From CAXQRU01 sp964226685 (lineage in GTDB: Bacteria > Pseudomonadota > Gammaproteobacteria > Pseudomonadales > Cellvibrionaceae), in the NCBI GenBank assembly GCA_964226685.1, contig CAXQRU010000083.1, positions 1 through 28,235 of the forward strand: a DNA stretch of 28,235 nucleotides. The letters run 5' to 3'. The stretch's first letter is position 1. Every line of letters starts with the position of its first letter. Of this stretch, positions 7,702 to 16,359 are shown piece by piece. Under the pieces are notes generated by a model, which saw only the letters and a list, made by a program, of their open reading frames with translations, had not been told where the DNA came from and did no database searches. The position numbers and the translations under genes are program-made.

Positions 7702-8919
7702 CTAGCATTTGCAATTATTCACCCTATCTCTAGTCTTCGCCATCGCATGATTATTCATCGTCACCGCGATATCCAATGCCACATGGTGAGCGGTATTTTC
7801 TTCTACGCCACTGGCCATGAGTTGCCCGGCAATCGTTTTCGCTTTTGCCATGACACGCTGATATTCTGGCGTAAGATTGGAAGCTGATCCTGGGTTTGTC
7901 AGCAGTTGATCCTTTTGTGCTTGATTGAGTTTTTCTAAACGAATCAATGCCTGCGATGGCAATTGTGATAATTGCGCGATCATGGCTAGCGTCCAGACTT
8001 TTTTATTCACCGTTTGATCTTGATTCACCATAAACTGTGCACCATCATCAATGGCGACCGGCATAGCCGAGACTCGAAATGACACCATGTCTTTTTCATT
8101 ATTGTTGATATCGGCTTTGTGCTTACTGAAACTGTAGGTATAACGCAGCGCATAGTATTGCGAGGGGGCTTTCATTACCACAAAATAATCTTTGGAGGGG
8201 TAAGGAATGATTCGGCCAGGTCTCTCATACCAGGTAAAATCATCCACATAGACTTGAATACCTCGATAGGTATTTTTATGATGGCACGCGACCAAGCCGC
8301 CCATCCAATCGTTATCAGGATCGATAAACACTTGCTCATCGCCACTCTCTAATTCCCGCGCTCGCTCGCGTGCACGCTCCAGCTCCTCACGCGCGCGTCG
8401 CTGGGCTTCGGTCTCTTCCGTTTCCTCGGGTGCTGTTGGCGCCGAGGGCGTTACCGGTTGGTTACCACCAGCGGCTGGATGTGGATTGGGATCGGCCGGT
8501 TGCGGCATTGGGGTGGGCGCGGTGGGATCACCGCCACTGGCCGGAATGCCATTTTGCCGTTCCAGCTCAGCAATAAAATCATCCAATTCAGCAAAGGGAT
8601 CTTCTTGATAAAGGCGATTAAAGCGCGCTTCAATTTGATAATAATCTTCATCATCAACAATCATGCCTGGTCGCTCACAAGGCGTGTTGACATCGTGCAT
8701 GGTGCGCAAGGTCGCCGAAACAATGTAATGACTAAAGTGCAAACTTTTTGGAAAAATTAATACACTGTAAGATACTTTGCCAACATCTACATGGCGATTG
8801 TGGCAGGCTTTAAAATATTCTGGAGGAATTTCAAAGGCGCTATGATCAACTTCTGTCGTCGGAATCTCTCCGACTTCAACAACGCCTAAATCTTCAATTT
8901 CAAATTTAGGATATGGCAT
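7702..8919 (-). CDS. 405-aa protein with Pro-rich linker, function unknown
   Basis: I do not recognise this family. Visible architecture: an N-terminal domain (1-120) with scattered Cys/His; an acidic stretch (88-120); a Pro/Ala-rich linker (126-164) rich in PTAPTP and PHPAAGG; a highly charged helix (165-192, AQRRAREELERARERAREL); then a second globular region (195-405) ending in RDRVNNCKC with a Cys-x-Cys tail. There is no signal peptide or membrane helix. The ATG is supported by GGAG 8 nt upstream. It is divergent from the 1294-aa gene across 87 bp, so the two probably share regulation, and it heads the leftward three-gene set. A two-domain protein with a flexible linker could be an adaptor, a loading factor or an immunity partner for the large protein; this is speculation from position only. 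Confidence 0.6.
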   Translation of the reverse strand: MPYPKFEIEDLGVVEVGEIPTTEVDHSAFEIPPEYFKACHNRHVDVGKVSYSVLIFPKSLHFSHYIVSATLRTMHDVNTPCERPGMIVDDEDYYQIEARFNRLYQEDPFAELDDFIAELERQNGIPASGGDPTAPTPMPQPADPNPHPAAGGNQPVTPSAPTAPEETEETEAQRRAREELERARERARELESGDEQVFIDPDNDWMGGLVACHHKNTYRGIQVYVDDFTWYERPGRIIPYPSKDYFVVMKAPSQYYALRYTYSFSKHKADINNNEKDMVSFRVSAMPVAIDDGAQFMVNQDQTVNKKVWTLAMIAQLSQLPSQALIRLEKLNQAQKDQLLTNPGSASNLTPEYQRVMAKAKTIAGQLMASGVEENTAHHVALDIAVTMNNHAMAKTRDRVNNCKC

Positions 8920-9006
8920 AGGAAGTCTCCTTTGACGATGCAGTGAGCCACAAAGAAAAGGTTGTGTTACACTGGCAAGCCAAATTGGGCAGGTGGTGGC
9001 TTCATT

Positions 9007-12000
9007 ATGGCACTAAGAGATCCCCTATCGCAAGACACAAGCAATCGTATCAGTGCTCGCCTAGATCGAGTCATTGATATTCTTTTCCGGCGCGATATGC
9101 CCTGGCATCCGCTTCGCAATTCCACCTCACTGATGTCACCACCCCCTACTAGCACCTGGTACAGCCGAGACAATTTTATTTTTCATCACCTACTCAACCA
9201 ATATCCACTAGCAGTAGAAAATAAAATTGCGGCTGCACTGCCCAATGAACCCTTTCCCACCACCAAAGGCCTGTTATCGCTATTGATACTCTGTGAAACG
9301 TTTCATGAAAAAGTGGTTTTAGGTGGCACACAAACTTTGTATAACAATCCGGGGATCGAGCGTTATTATCAGAGTTCGATTATCCAAGGCGGCTTTGCAC
9401 CGTTTGCCAATGGATTGTATCGCATTAGCTATCAAGAATTATTAAATGGTTTGGATCAGCCTTATCTGCGCATTAAGCGGCTTTATGACAACCTCTGGAA
9501 AAGCATTGAGTGCTTAAGTGTGCCAGCCGCTGTGCACGCATGGAACATCGGCTCGCCCAATGACTTTTCAGAAAACTTAGTGATACCACCGAGCGGCGAT
9601 ATTGCGTTTCTGTTGGAATCCAATTTGGATTTATGGCTCGCGGCCATTGAAGATGAATTGCTTGCCATCCAAAATGCGTTATTAAAAGCGCATCAAGAAG
9701 CGCGTGCCTTATTAAGCCGCGATCTCTTTAATGAAATTTTGGCCATGGACCCAAGCAACCCACAGTCTATTGGCGATTTTAATCAACGCGACGCTGCCTG
9801 GGTTGCTAAGCGAGCCGAATCTTATCAAGCGTCTTTTTTCACAAGACAAACCGGGCCGGGCTGGTGGAGCTGGCGGCCTCAAGTCAAAAGTTTTCACATC
9901 ACCGTGGCCGACCCAAGAGACAACCACGACCAGGTATTAATGTTACAAAAATGTAATGTCGTCGCTTGGGTGGAGGGCTATTTCAGTCCAAATTCATCGG
10001 TGCGCACCACACCACTTCGAGGCCAAATTGCCAATGACAACCGCCAACAGCTCAGCAATATTAGTCTCAATTATTACGATCAAAAATCGATAACTGTGTC
10101 ACTGCCTGGTGGCGGCGTAGCCTTTACCTCCGAATTATTATTTGTTTCGGACGATATCGTATTCAACCACCCCAGTGCTATTGCCAATCAACATTGCATC
10201 GATATTGCCGGCTTTCCTGGGGAGAGCATACGCTTTAGCGTTGAGAATTTACCGCCGCAAACGCTCACCATTATCATGGGCGATGATGACGCCGAGCCGC
10301 AGCCACATTTCACTCCCATCGCCGAGCCTAATCTCACATTTTTGCCCATCATTCCCGGCACAAATAATCGTGGCTTAAGCAATCAACTATACAGCGTGAC
10401 TTATGACCCTCAAAGGCTCAACAATACCGGCCCAATGCGAATTTATTTGGGAGAAAATAACAACCAAGCGATTAAAGGTTTTGCCGTTGTGTGGCATATT
10501 CAAGGCAACGGTTTTGATGAAAGTTTTTATACCACTACCAATGATGACGGTATTGCGAAATTAAATTTTAGCTGGCAGGGGCAACAAAAATTTTACCCCG
10601 CACCTGACAGTGTGCCCGTCATTGATCGAGAAATGCAACCTGGCCATTATACCGTCGATGTTTGGCCCGCTGATCCTATTTTTGGAGCCTTCATAGAACG
10701 GCCGCTGCGTTTTACTCTTCATTTGATCGCGCCGACGGTGATTAATTTTACCAGCGCCAATCCCAATGTAAACCAGCGAGAAGTTTTGCCACGCACCTTG
10801 GGTAGCTCGCCTTTTTTAGTCAAAGTTGAACTCGGCAGACGCCACAGCTTGGGTGTCACTGGCGATAGTTTTACTATGAACTTAAGCTCAGGGCTTGACT
10901 CCACCACCGTACCCATGCAGCGCGACCCGAACCACCGCCATATTTTTTATTCCACGCAAACTATCCATCCCAATACCAGCATCTTAACGGATATGGGTTC
11001 CAATGATATCGATGTCGGCGATCAAACTGAAATTACCGCCAGTGGCCAATTGCCGGGCGATTCCACAACGGTCTCGGGCTCTATTCTCTATGTCGCCGAT
11101 GGCAATGACCCCATCACCCCCAGTCAAACGGGCATTGATGCGGATATCCGATATCAAACCTTTATTTTAGAATCGGCCCTTAACGAAGTCGCCGTTGCTA
11201 TTCAGGTGGGACGCGACATCGTCGCTGCGGGTAATGCCGTCGATGGTGAGGCCGATATTGTCGAGCACAAATATCGGCTACTGCAAAATGCTCGGCGCTT
11301 TCTGCACGCACCATATGAAACACATCAATTTAATACTCCGGTACTTTACTACCGTAATTTTGTGGTGGGTGAATATATTAAATTAATTAAAGAGGTCGGC
11401 TATCATCACAATAATCGTTCGATTAGTGATGTACTCGGCTCCGCGCATGTGCGCCTCAATGGTATTTTCACAGGCGACCCCGTTATTGAAGGTGTCGATG
11501 CGAATGAAACCGCCATTATTAATAGCGCCAATCATTTTTTTCTACACGATATTAATTTACAAGTATTGCGCACCATTCAATCCTATATCGCTGGCGGGCT
11601 GAATTTTATCGGCACCGCCTTGGTACAATTTGTATTGCCGATTGATTCATTTAAAGCGGTAGTCTTTAATGAAACGCCCGATGGCTTTCAAACGACTTTT
11701 ACCGAGCGCGCCATTGGTCTATTCGATTTTTTACCGTTTATTCCATCGATCCCTCGCTTTCGCCCAGTGGGTGCATTGCCTAACCCCGGCGGCACTAATT
11801 TTCAATTGACGAAAATTGGCCGTGCGGCACAAGATCTGAATCATCGAATCATTAATGGCTTTACGGATATTGTAGGTAACCCCACTCTGCGCCGTGCTTT
11901 TCGAGTCGGCGATTCCGACTCCTTAGTGCCGATATTGCGCGGCCCATTTCTAGACGAGACCCGCGCCGCTCTCGCCGCACGGCTCACACCCAGCTCATCG

Positions 12001-12891
12001 GTGCATCAGTTTTTAGATAATGCCCTAGCCATTACTCAACGCAAAATTGATGATGCCGTTGATCGAATGCGTCAAGACCATGTTGAACTTGCGCAAATTC
12101 AGTCTGAACTCAATGCGCTGAAAGCACGCTATCAAGCGGGAGATCGCAGCGCGACTTTGCGCCGGCAACTGAGCCAAAAAGCTCGGCGCCTCTCAGCAAA
12201 AACCATGAAAATCCGAACGGCAAAAGTGAAGTTTATCGATCACCTAATCGATCGACAGAGACGCTTTCATCGAGCGCTGGGTAATGCCAGTGGCGCCAAC
12301 ATTCCTGAATCGGTCGCGCTCGATTGGTTTAACGGCACCCCCAAACGCTTTCCCAAAGCCCATGATAAAATCAAAGGCAAAACCGCTTGGGCACACTTCG
12401 AGGACGATGTCATGCGCCACTTAAATAGCGGCAGCTCAACACCAAGATATATCCCTCAAACCAGCATCCCGTTAAATACCGCTTACATCGGTACCTACCC
12501 TGCAAGCTTTTCTCATATTGCTTCGGGCACCGTCAAAGCGCAAACCGTCGTGAGACCAGACTTTGTCGATATTGCTATCAATATGGTCGAGGTAAAATAT
12601 TATCGTTTCAGTGAAATCGCCCACGATGCCGCCGCTACCCAGCATCGAGCCAATATTTTATGGGAGTCACTCCAAAAAGGCCGACGTGCGCAGTTTGATT
12701 TACTCGAAAGAAGTGCCGCCGCGGGCACCAGCAAACAGGCACTCTGGGATCAAGTTAAAGGGCTGTCATTTAAAGTCTATACACCCGAGCCGGTGCCACC
12801 AGCCATTATTGCTCGCTACCGACAAGACCCACTATTGGCCAATGTGGAATTTTTGACATTAACACCCGATGTGCCGCACTGGGTACAGTAA
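9007..12891 (+). CDS. Large toxin-like protein with C-terminal PD-(D/E)XK domain
   Basis: A 1294-aa protein with no signal peptide. Residues 1-290 are mostly helical, about 300-720 look beta-rich (several strand-turn segments such as TVSLPGGGVAFTSELLFVSD), about 720-1000 are mixed with a hydrophobic stretch near IGLFDFLPFIPSIPRF, about 1006-1093 are a charged coiled-coil-like helix (IQSELNALKARYQAGDRS), and the C-terminus carries RPDFVD...VEVKYY with Asp1185, Glu1195 and Lys1197. This spacing fits a PD-(D/E)XK nuclease core of the Tox-REase kind used at the C-terminus of polymorphic toxins. The start at 9007 is favoured over upstream codons because of GGTGG ahead of it and the absence of conserved-looking sequence before it. 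No Rhs, PAAR, LXG or two-partner-secretion domain was seen, and no small immunity gene follows: the next gene is asmA. Nuclease activity is inferred from the motif. Confidence 0.6.
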   Translation: MALRDPLSQDTSNRISARLDRVIDILFRRDMPWHPLRNSTSLMSPPPTSTWYSRDNFIFHHLLNQYPLAVENKIAAALPNEPFPTTKGLLSLLILCETFHEKVVLGGTQTLYNNPGIERYYQSSIIQGGFAPFANGLYRISYQELLNGLDQPYLRIKRLYDNLWKSIECLSVPAAVHAWNIGSPNDFSENLVIPPSGDIAFLLESNLDLWLAAIEDELLAIQNALLKAHQEARALLSRDLFNEILAMDPSNPQSIGDFNQRDAAWVAKRAESYQASFFTRQTGPGWWSWRPQVKSFHITVADPRDNHDQVLMLQKCNVVAWVEGYFSPNSSVRTTPLRGQIANDNRQQLSNISLNYYDQKSITVSLPGGGVAFTSELLFVSDDIVFNHPSAIANQHCIDIAGFPGESIRFSVENLPPQTLTIIMGDDDAEPQPHFTPIAEPNLTFLPIIPGTNNRGLSNQLYSVTYDPQRLNNTGPMRIYLGENNNQAIKGFAVVWHIQGNGFDESFYTTTNDDGIAKLNFSWQGQQKFYPAPDSVPVIDREMQPGHYTVDVWPADPIFGAFIERPLRFTLHLIAPTVINFTSANPNVNQREVLPRTLGSSPFLVKVELGRRHSLGVTGDSFTMNLSSGLDSTTVPMQRDPNHRHIFYSTQTIHPNTSILTDMGSNDIDVGDQTEITASGQLPGDSTTVSGSILYVADGNDPITPSQTGIDADIRYQTFILESALNEVAVAIQVGRDIVAAGNAVDGEADIVEHKYRLLQNARRFLHAPYETHQFNTPVLYYRNFVVGEYIKLIKEVGYHHNNRSISDVLGSAHVRLNGIFTGDPVIEGVDANETAIINSANHFFLHDINLQVLRTIQSYIAGGLNFIGTALVQFVLPIDSFKAVVFNETPDGFQTTFTERAIGLFDFLPFIPSIPRFRPVGALPNPGGTNFQLTKIGRAAQDLNHRIINGFTDIVGNPTLRRAFRVGDSDSLVPILRGPFLDETRAALAARLTPSSSVHQFLDNALAITQRKIDDAVDRMRQDHVELAQIQSELNALKARYQAGDRSATLRRQLSQKARRLSAKTMKIRTAKVKFIDHLIDRQRRFHRALGNASGANIPESVALDWFNGTPKRFPKAHDKIKGKTAWAHFEDDVMRHLNSGSSTPRYIPQTSIPLNTAYIGTYPASFSHIASGTVKAQTVVRPDFVDIAINMVEVKYYRFSEIAHDAAATQHRANILWESLQKGRRAQFDLLERSAAAGTSKQALWDQVKGLSFKVYTPEPVPPAIIARYRQDPLLANVEFLTLTPDVPHWVQ

Positions 12892-12924
12892 AATGCCAGG
12901 TTATCTCTATAGGATGCGCCACTT

Positions 12925-12954
12925 TTGCAACTGCACCACAACTATTGATAGGAT
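12925..12954 (+). promoter_or_regulatory. Possible asmA promoter
   Basis: TTGCAA (12925-12930) and TAGGAT (12949-12954) are separated by 18 nt and lie about 80 bp before the asmA start, in the 142-bp gap after the large toxin-like gene. The match to sigma70 hexamers is moderate, so this is tentative. Confidence 0.3.
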
Positions 12955-13033
12955 AGCCACTAGCACCAATCATCAACAAGGAACTCGTGCACTCTTGCCG
13001 AGTCCAACAACCCAACATTCAACGGTGAGTCAG

Positions 13034-15220
13034 ATGAAAAAGTTCTTCAAGCGACTGATGTGGACGGTAACAACCCTAGTTGTGCTTTTAGTGGCAGCGA
13101 TCATCATTATTCCTCTAGTGATTGACCCCAATGACTATAAAGATTTGATTGCCGAAAAAGTGAAGGAAAAAACGGGGCGTACCTTAACGCTCGACGGCAA
13201 CCTCAGCCTTTCAATATTCCCATGGCTGGGCGTGAGCACCGAAAAACTGACTCTAAGCCAGCCTGATGGCTTAAGTGATAAGCCCTTTATTAGCGTGGAT
13301 AAAGCCGACATCAAGGTCAAACTGTTCTCGCTGCTGGGCGATACCATTGAAGTGGATACCGTGGTACTGAAAAAGCCCAGTATTGAATGGATTGTGGCCA
13401 ATGAAGAACTTAACAGTCTAACCGGCATGACTAATAATGACGCCCCCAAAGAGAGCGAGTCTCAGGGTAAGAAAATTGCGCTCCAAGGCATCGATATTGT
13501 TGATGGCCAGATGATTTTTGACGATCGCACGGCCGGAAAGCGCTATCAAATCGATCAACTGAACTTACAGGCCGGCAACCTGCTTGGATCAAGCCTCGCG
13601 CCCGTGACACTATCGGGCCAATTAAGCGATGGACAAACCACTACTGAATTTGAACTGGAATCCCAAGCGAACATTGCCTTAGAGCCATTTAAGGTCACTG
13701 CTAATGACAGCAAGATTGCGATAGTGCGCGGCACCACTCAAGTTACCACCACTATGAACCTTAGTCTTGAAAAGCAGCTAGTGAACATTACCAACGCTAA
13801 AATCGTAAGCCAATTACCCAACGCACCTGAGGTATCAGTGGAGCTTCCTAAAGCGACCGCATTTCTTGAAGAATCGAGAGCTGACCTTGGCAATATCACC
13901 ATCAGTGCCGGCAAGCTCGTCGCCACCCTGGCCAATACGCAACTTAAAGACTGGGATAAGACCCTGATGTTTAACACCAGCCTTAGCACCAACACCTTTG
14001 ATGCCAGGCCACTGCTGCCTAAGGATTTCAAACCCAGCCATAAAGAATCTTTTGGCGCCATTAGCGTGAAGGGCGATATCAGTGGTAGCCCTGCGGGGGT
14101 GTCACTGCAGAAGCTCAGCGCCACTTTGGATAAAAGCCAAATTACCGGCGATGTATCGGTCATGAACTTTGCCGCCCCCAGCACTCGCTTTGATCTCAGC
14201 ATCAACCAGCTCAATGCCGACCATTACCTGCCTGCGCCCACAGCCGCGGGCCAAAGCCAAAGCTCAGGCGATGGTTCACTAAACGTGCCCTTGGAAAGCT
14301 TTCAAGCCATCAATGCCAATGGTAACTTGAAGCTTGGCAACCTGGTTATCAACAATCTCAAACTCAGCGATATCCAGGTCAATATTGCCAGTAAAGGCAA
14401 TCGCTTAACCGTCACACCCAAGGCCTCTCTCTACCAGGGCAAGCTTGGGGGTAGTATTAGCTTCACAGAAGGCAAAACACCTACGTTAAACGTCAATACT
14501 CAACTTACCAATGTCGACTTAGAGCCGCTATTGACCGATATGGGCGCGACCGATCAAGTTCAGGGCCGCGGCACTATTGACACTAAGTTGACGATCACCG
14601 GCCTCAAAGCCAACCAAACACGCCAAGGCACCATCTCAATCGCCGCCAACAATGGCATGATCAAGGGCTTTGATCTGAAAAAAATACTGGAAGATACCCA
14701 GCGTCGCTTTGATGAATTTCGGGGTAAAGAAGTGCCCGAGCAAGCCAGCAACCCCAGTGACGAAACTCGCTTTAGCGCACTAACAGCGACCCTAAACCTT
14801 AACAACAACACCATTACCAACAATGACTTAGACATGAAAGCCCCGGGCTTTCGGGTAGGCGGCAAAGGCGAAATCCAGCTAGCTCAACAAACTCTAAACT
14901 ATTTATTGAGCGTGACCATAGTTCGAAGCAACGACGGACAAGGAGGCGCCGATAGGAGCGCCCTGGAAGGCGTCACCATTCCCATCCGCATCAAAGGCCC
15001 CATCAGCAACCCTAGCTATAAGCCTGATGTGAAAGCGCTGATCAAAGCCAATCTACAAAAGGAGATCGACGAGGAAAAGGCGCGCGCGGCTAAACGTCTG
15101 GGTGAAAAACTTGGCGTAGAAGTTGGCGACGAAAAAGATGCTAAAAAAGCACTAGAGGACGCCGCCAAAGAGAAGGTCAATAGGGAGCTAGAAAGAGGGC
15201 TTGAGAAGCTCTTCAAATAA
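13034..15220 (+). CDS. AsmA family protein
   Basis: A 728-aa protein of the AsmA family, inner-membrane anchored with a large periplasmic part; the family belongs to the bridge-like lipid-transfer group linked to outer-membrane lipid homeostasis. A single N-terminal membrane helix covers about residues 9-30 (WTVTTLVVLLVAAIIIIPLV), followed directly by DPNDYKDLIAEKVKEKTGRT, a hallmark of the family. The C-terminal AsmA segment is recognised by GMIKGFDLKKILEDTQRRFDE and by PIRIKGPISNPSYKPDVKAL, then a charged helix to the end. Length is close to the usual AsmA. The start at 13034 is chosen because it opens the MKKFFKRL signal-anchor and has GGTGAG 4-5 nt before it. It is a single gene ending in a hairpin; its relation to the upstream island looks incidental. 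Confidence 0.9.
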   Translation: MKKFFKRLMWTVTTLVVLLVAAIIIIPLVIDPNDYKDLIAEKVKEKTGRTLTLDGNLSLSIFPWLGVSTEKLTLSQPDGLSDKPFISVDKADIKVKLFSLLGDTIEVDTVVLKKPSIEWIVANEELNSLTGMTNNDAPKESESQGKKIALQGIDIVDGQMIFDDRTAGKRYQIDQLNLQAGNLLGSSLAPVTLSGQLSDGQTTTEFELESQANIALEPFKVTANDSKIAIVRGTTQVTTTMNLSLEKQLVNITNAKIVSQLPNAPEVSVELPKATAFLEESRADLGNITISAGKLVATLANTQLKDWDKTLMFNTSLSTNTFDARPLLPKDFKPSHKESFGAISVKGDISGSPAGVSLQKLSATLDKSQITGDVSVMNFAAPSTRFDLSINQLNADHYLPAPTAAGQSQSSGDGSLNVPLESFQAINANGNLKLGNLVINNLKLSDIQVNIASKGNRLTVTPKASLYQGKLGGSISFTEGKTPTLNVNTQLTNVDLEPLLTDMGATDQVQGRGTIDTKLTITGLKANQTRQGTISIAANNGMIKGFDLKKILEDTQRRFDEFRGKEVPEQASNPSDETRFSALTATLNLNNNTITNNDLDMKAPGFRVGGKGEIQLAQQTLNYLLSVTIVRSNDGQGGADRSALEGVTIPIRIKGPISNPSYKPDVKALIKANLQKEIDEEKARAAKRLGEKLGVEVGDEKDAKKALEDAAKEKVNRELERGLEKLFK

Positions 15221-15230
15221 TTTTATGCAA

Positions 15231-15259
15231 AAAGGGGCTGAAAATGACTCAGCCCCTTT
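15231..15259 (+). terminator. Hairpin after asmA
   Basis: A perfect 11-bp stem, AAAGGGGCTGA (15231-15241) with TCAGCCCCTTT (15249-15259), and a 7-nt loop start 10 nt after the asmA stop. Only three T residues close the stem, so termination may be partial. Confidence 0.65.
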
Positions 15260-15324
15260 GACTTAAAGCCGCACAAAAAGTAAACTTCTGCAGGAATAAG
15301 TATTATCAGCTATCCTTGTACACC

Positions 15325-15849
15325 ATGAAGATTGTATTTTTATCATTAGTATGCCTTTTAAGTGCCTGCGCCCAAGTTAAGGAATGGCCCGCCAGCATTC
15401 CTTCTGAAACCTATTTTGTTAATTATTATCAACAAGATACATCAAACCAAGAAGTGCTATCGAAAGAAGACTACCTCATGTGGGTACAACGCTTTTATGT
15501 CGGCTGGGAGCTCTATCATGGCGGCTGGGTCAAGATTACCCAGAATTTTGTTGATACCATTGATGATCAACAAGCCAAAGACCAAGCCCTATCAAAGCTG
15601 GCCGAGATTGGTCGCCTAGTCTCTGCCGAGTGGGCCAAACATCAAAACTACCGCGCCATTAACACCCGCCATTTAAGCATTTGGGGTATGGCGCTCTCAG
15701 AATCGGCCCTAAGAGAAGACCAACTTAACCAACTCAACCGCATGCAGCACGATGTCGAAGCATTGCTTGCTGGCAGCATGCAGCCAGATGACATCAAAGA
15801 AGATCAATACTATCCCGTCGAGAAAGTTGACAACGATATGTTTGATTAA
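15325..15849 (+). CDS. Small lipoprotein of unknown function
   Basis: A 174-aa predicted lipoprotein: MKIVFLSLVCLLSAC gives a lipobox ending in Cys15. The mature part is helical and acidic, with a Trp/Tyr-rich segment (EDYLMWVQRFYVGWELYHGGW) at about 50-72 and RAINTRHLSIWGMALSESA around 110-130. Asp at neither +2 nor +3 after the Cys (Ala-Gln) suggests outer-membrane sorting. The family is not recognised. The start at 15325 is used because it opens the lipoprotein signal; a TTG 9 nt upstream would add only three residues. No strong ribosome binding site is seen. Its stop overlaps by 4 nt the convergent gene on the other strand. Confidence 0.7.
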   Translation: MKIVFLSLVCLLSACAQVKEWPASIPSETYFVNYYQQDTSNQEVLSKEDYLMWVQRFYVGWELYHGGWVKITQNFVDTIDDQQAKDQALSKLAEIGRLVSAEWAKHQNYRAINTRHLSIWGMALSESALREDQLNQLNRMQHDVEALLAGSMQPDDIKEDQYYPVEKVDNDMFD

Positions 15850-16130
15850 TGTTGATCAGCATGATAGATGGTTAAAAAGGTATTCCAACTGATTTTAGAA
15901 ACCTCAATCTCACTAATATCACGAAAAAATATCTGAGTTAATTTAGAACCAAAGCCTCGGGGGACGAAAATAGAGTCGGCGGTCAACTGAACGGATACCT
16001 TGTTAATGTAGCCCAAAAGGGCTAGACAACAAAAAAATAAGAAAAAAATTGAGATCGACCAGTAGGCATACATAGCATCTTGCCCCTGCAAAATGGCATT
16101 ACCTTTGTAAGAAAAATTCTTCCCGCTCAT
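15846..16130 (-). CDS. Short membrane protein, possibly truncated PH-like
   Basis: A 94-aa open frame with one strong hydrophobic helix at about 19-41 (MYAYWSISIFFLFFCCLALL) followed by LTADSIFVPRGFGSKLTQIFFRDISEIEV. Strand patterns of this kind open bacterial PH-like domains that follow a membrane helix. The protein stops soon afterwards at HADQH, where it meets the convergent lipoprotein gene, so it appears shorter than a full PH-like domain and may be a 3'-truncated relic. There is no visible ribosome binding site at 16130. Coding status is uncertain. Confidence 0.4.
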   Translation of the reverse strand: MSGKNFSYKGNAILQGQDAMYAYWSISIFFLFFCCLALLGYINKVSVQLTADSIFVPRGFGSKLTQIFFRDISEIEVSKISWNTFLTIYHADQH

Positions 16131-16190
16131 TGCAGAATAAGCACCAAAAGCCCCGAAAGCGAGGGTGACGGATTAATTATGGCTTCTATA

Positions 16191-16255
16191 TTCATGCAAT
16201 CTTCACATAAAGCACATCGCAAGTTCACACTCAATAACTCTTAGATGGATACAAT
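16191..16255 (+). promoter_or_regulatory. Promoter A: four 11-bp-phased TTCACA-type repeats
   Basis: Half-sites TTCATG (16191), TTCACA (16202), CACATC (16213) and TTCACA (16224) start exactly 11 bp apart; after a 20-nt gap comes a -10 box TACAAT (16250-16255). Direct repeats in an 11-bp register reaching into the -35 position are typical of OmpR/PhoB-family response regulator sites. The same arrangement recurs at 18039-18092 and, on the minus strand, at 18980-19044. It should drive the CHAP/MepA-like gene pair starting at 16360. The regulator is not in this window. Confidence 0.65.
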
Positions 16256-16337
16256 AGCACCATCTGCCGAGTTGAATGATTCCAGCTTGCAGATAACATA
16301 GTTGGTTAAATTGTGATAGACAGGGAGGTCGTTTAAA
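16256..16337 (+). repeat. Leader repeat, copy A (inverted partner at 18901-18979)
   Basis: This presumed 5' untranslated leader matches the reverse complement of 18901-18979 at 74 of 79 aligned positions with one 3-base gap. The last 40 bases (16298-16337) are identical in both copies and include GACAGGGAGGTC. It ends 22 nt before the CHAP gene start. A weaker relative (GACAGGGAAGT) occurs in the leader after promoter B. Confidence 0.8.
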
Positions 16338-16359
16338 TGCCAGTTCTGGTAATATTTAT

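Noticed and set aside
10719..14865. Several long minus-strand frames opposite the large protein and asmA
   Set aside because: They are antisense to clearly coding genes, show low-complexity Ser/Leu composition typical of reverse-frame translations and lack start signals.
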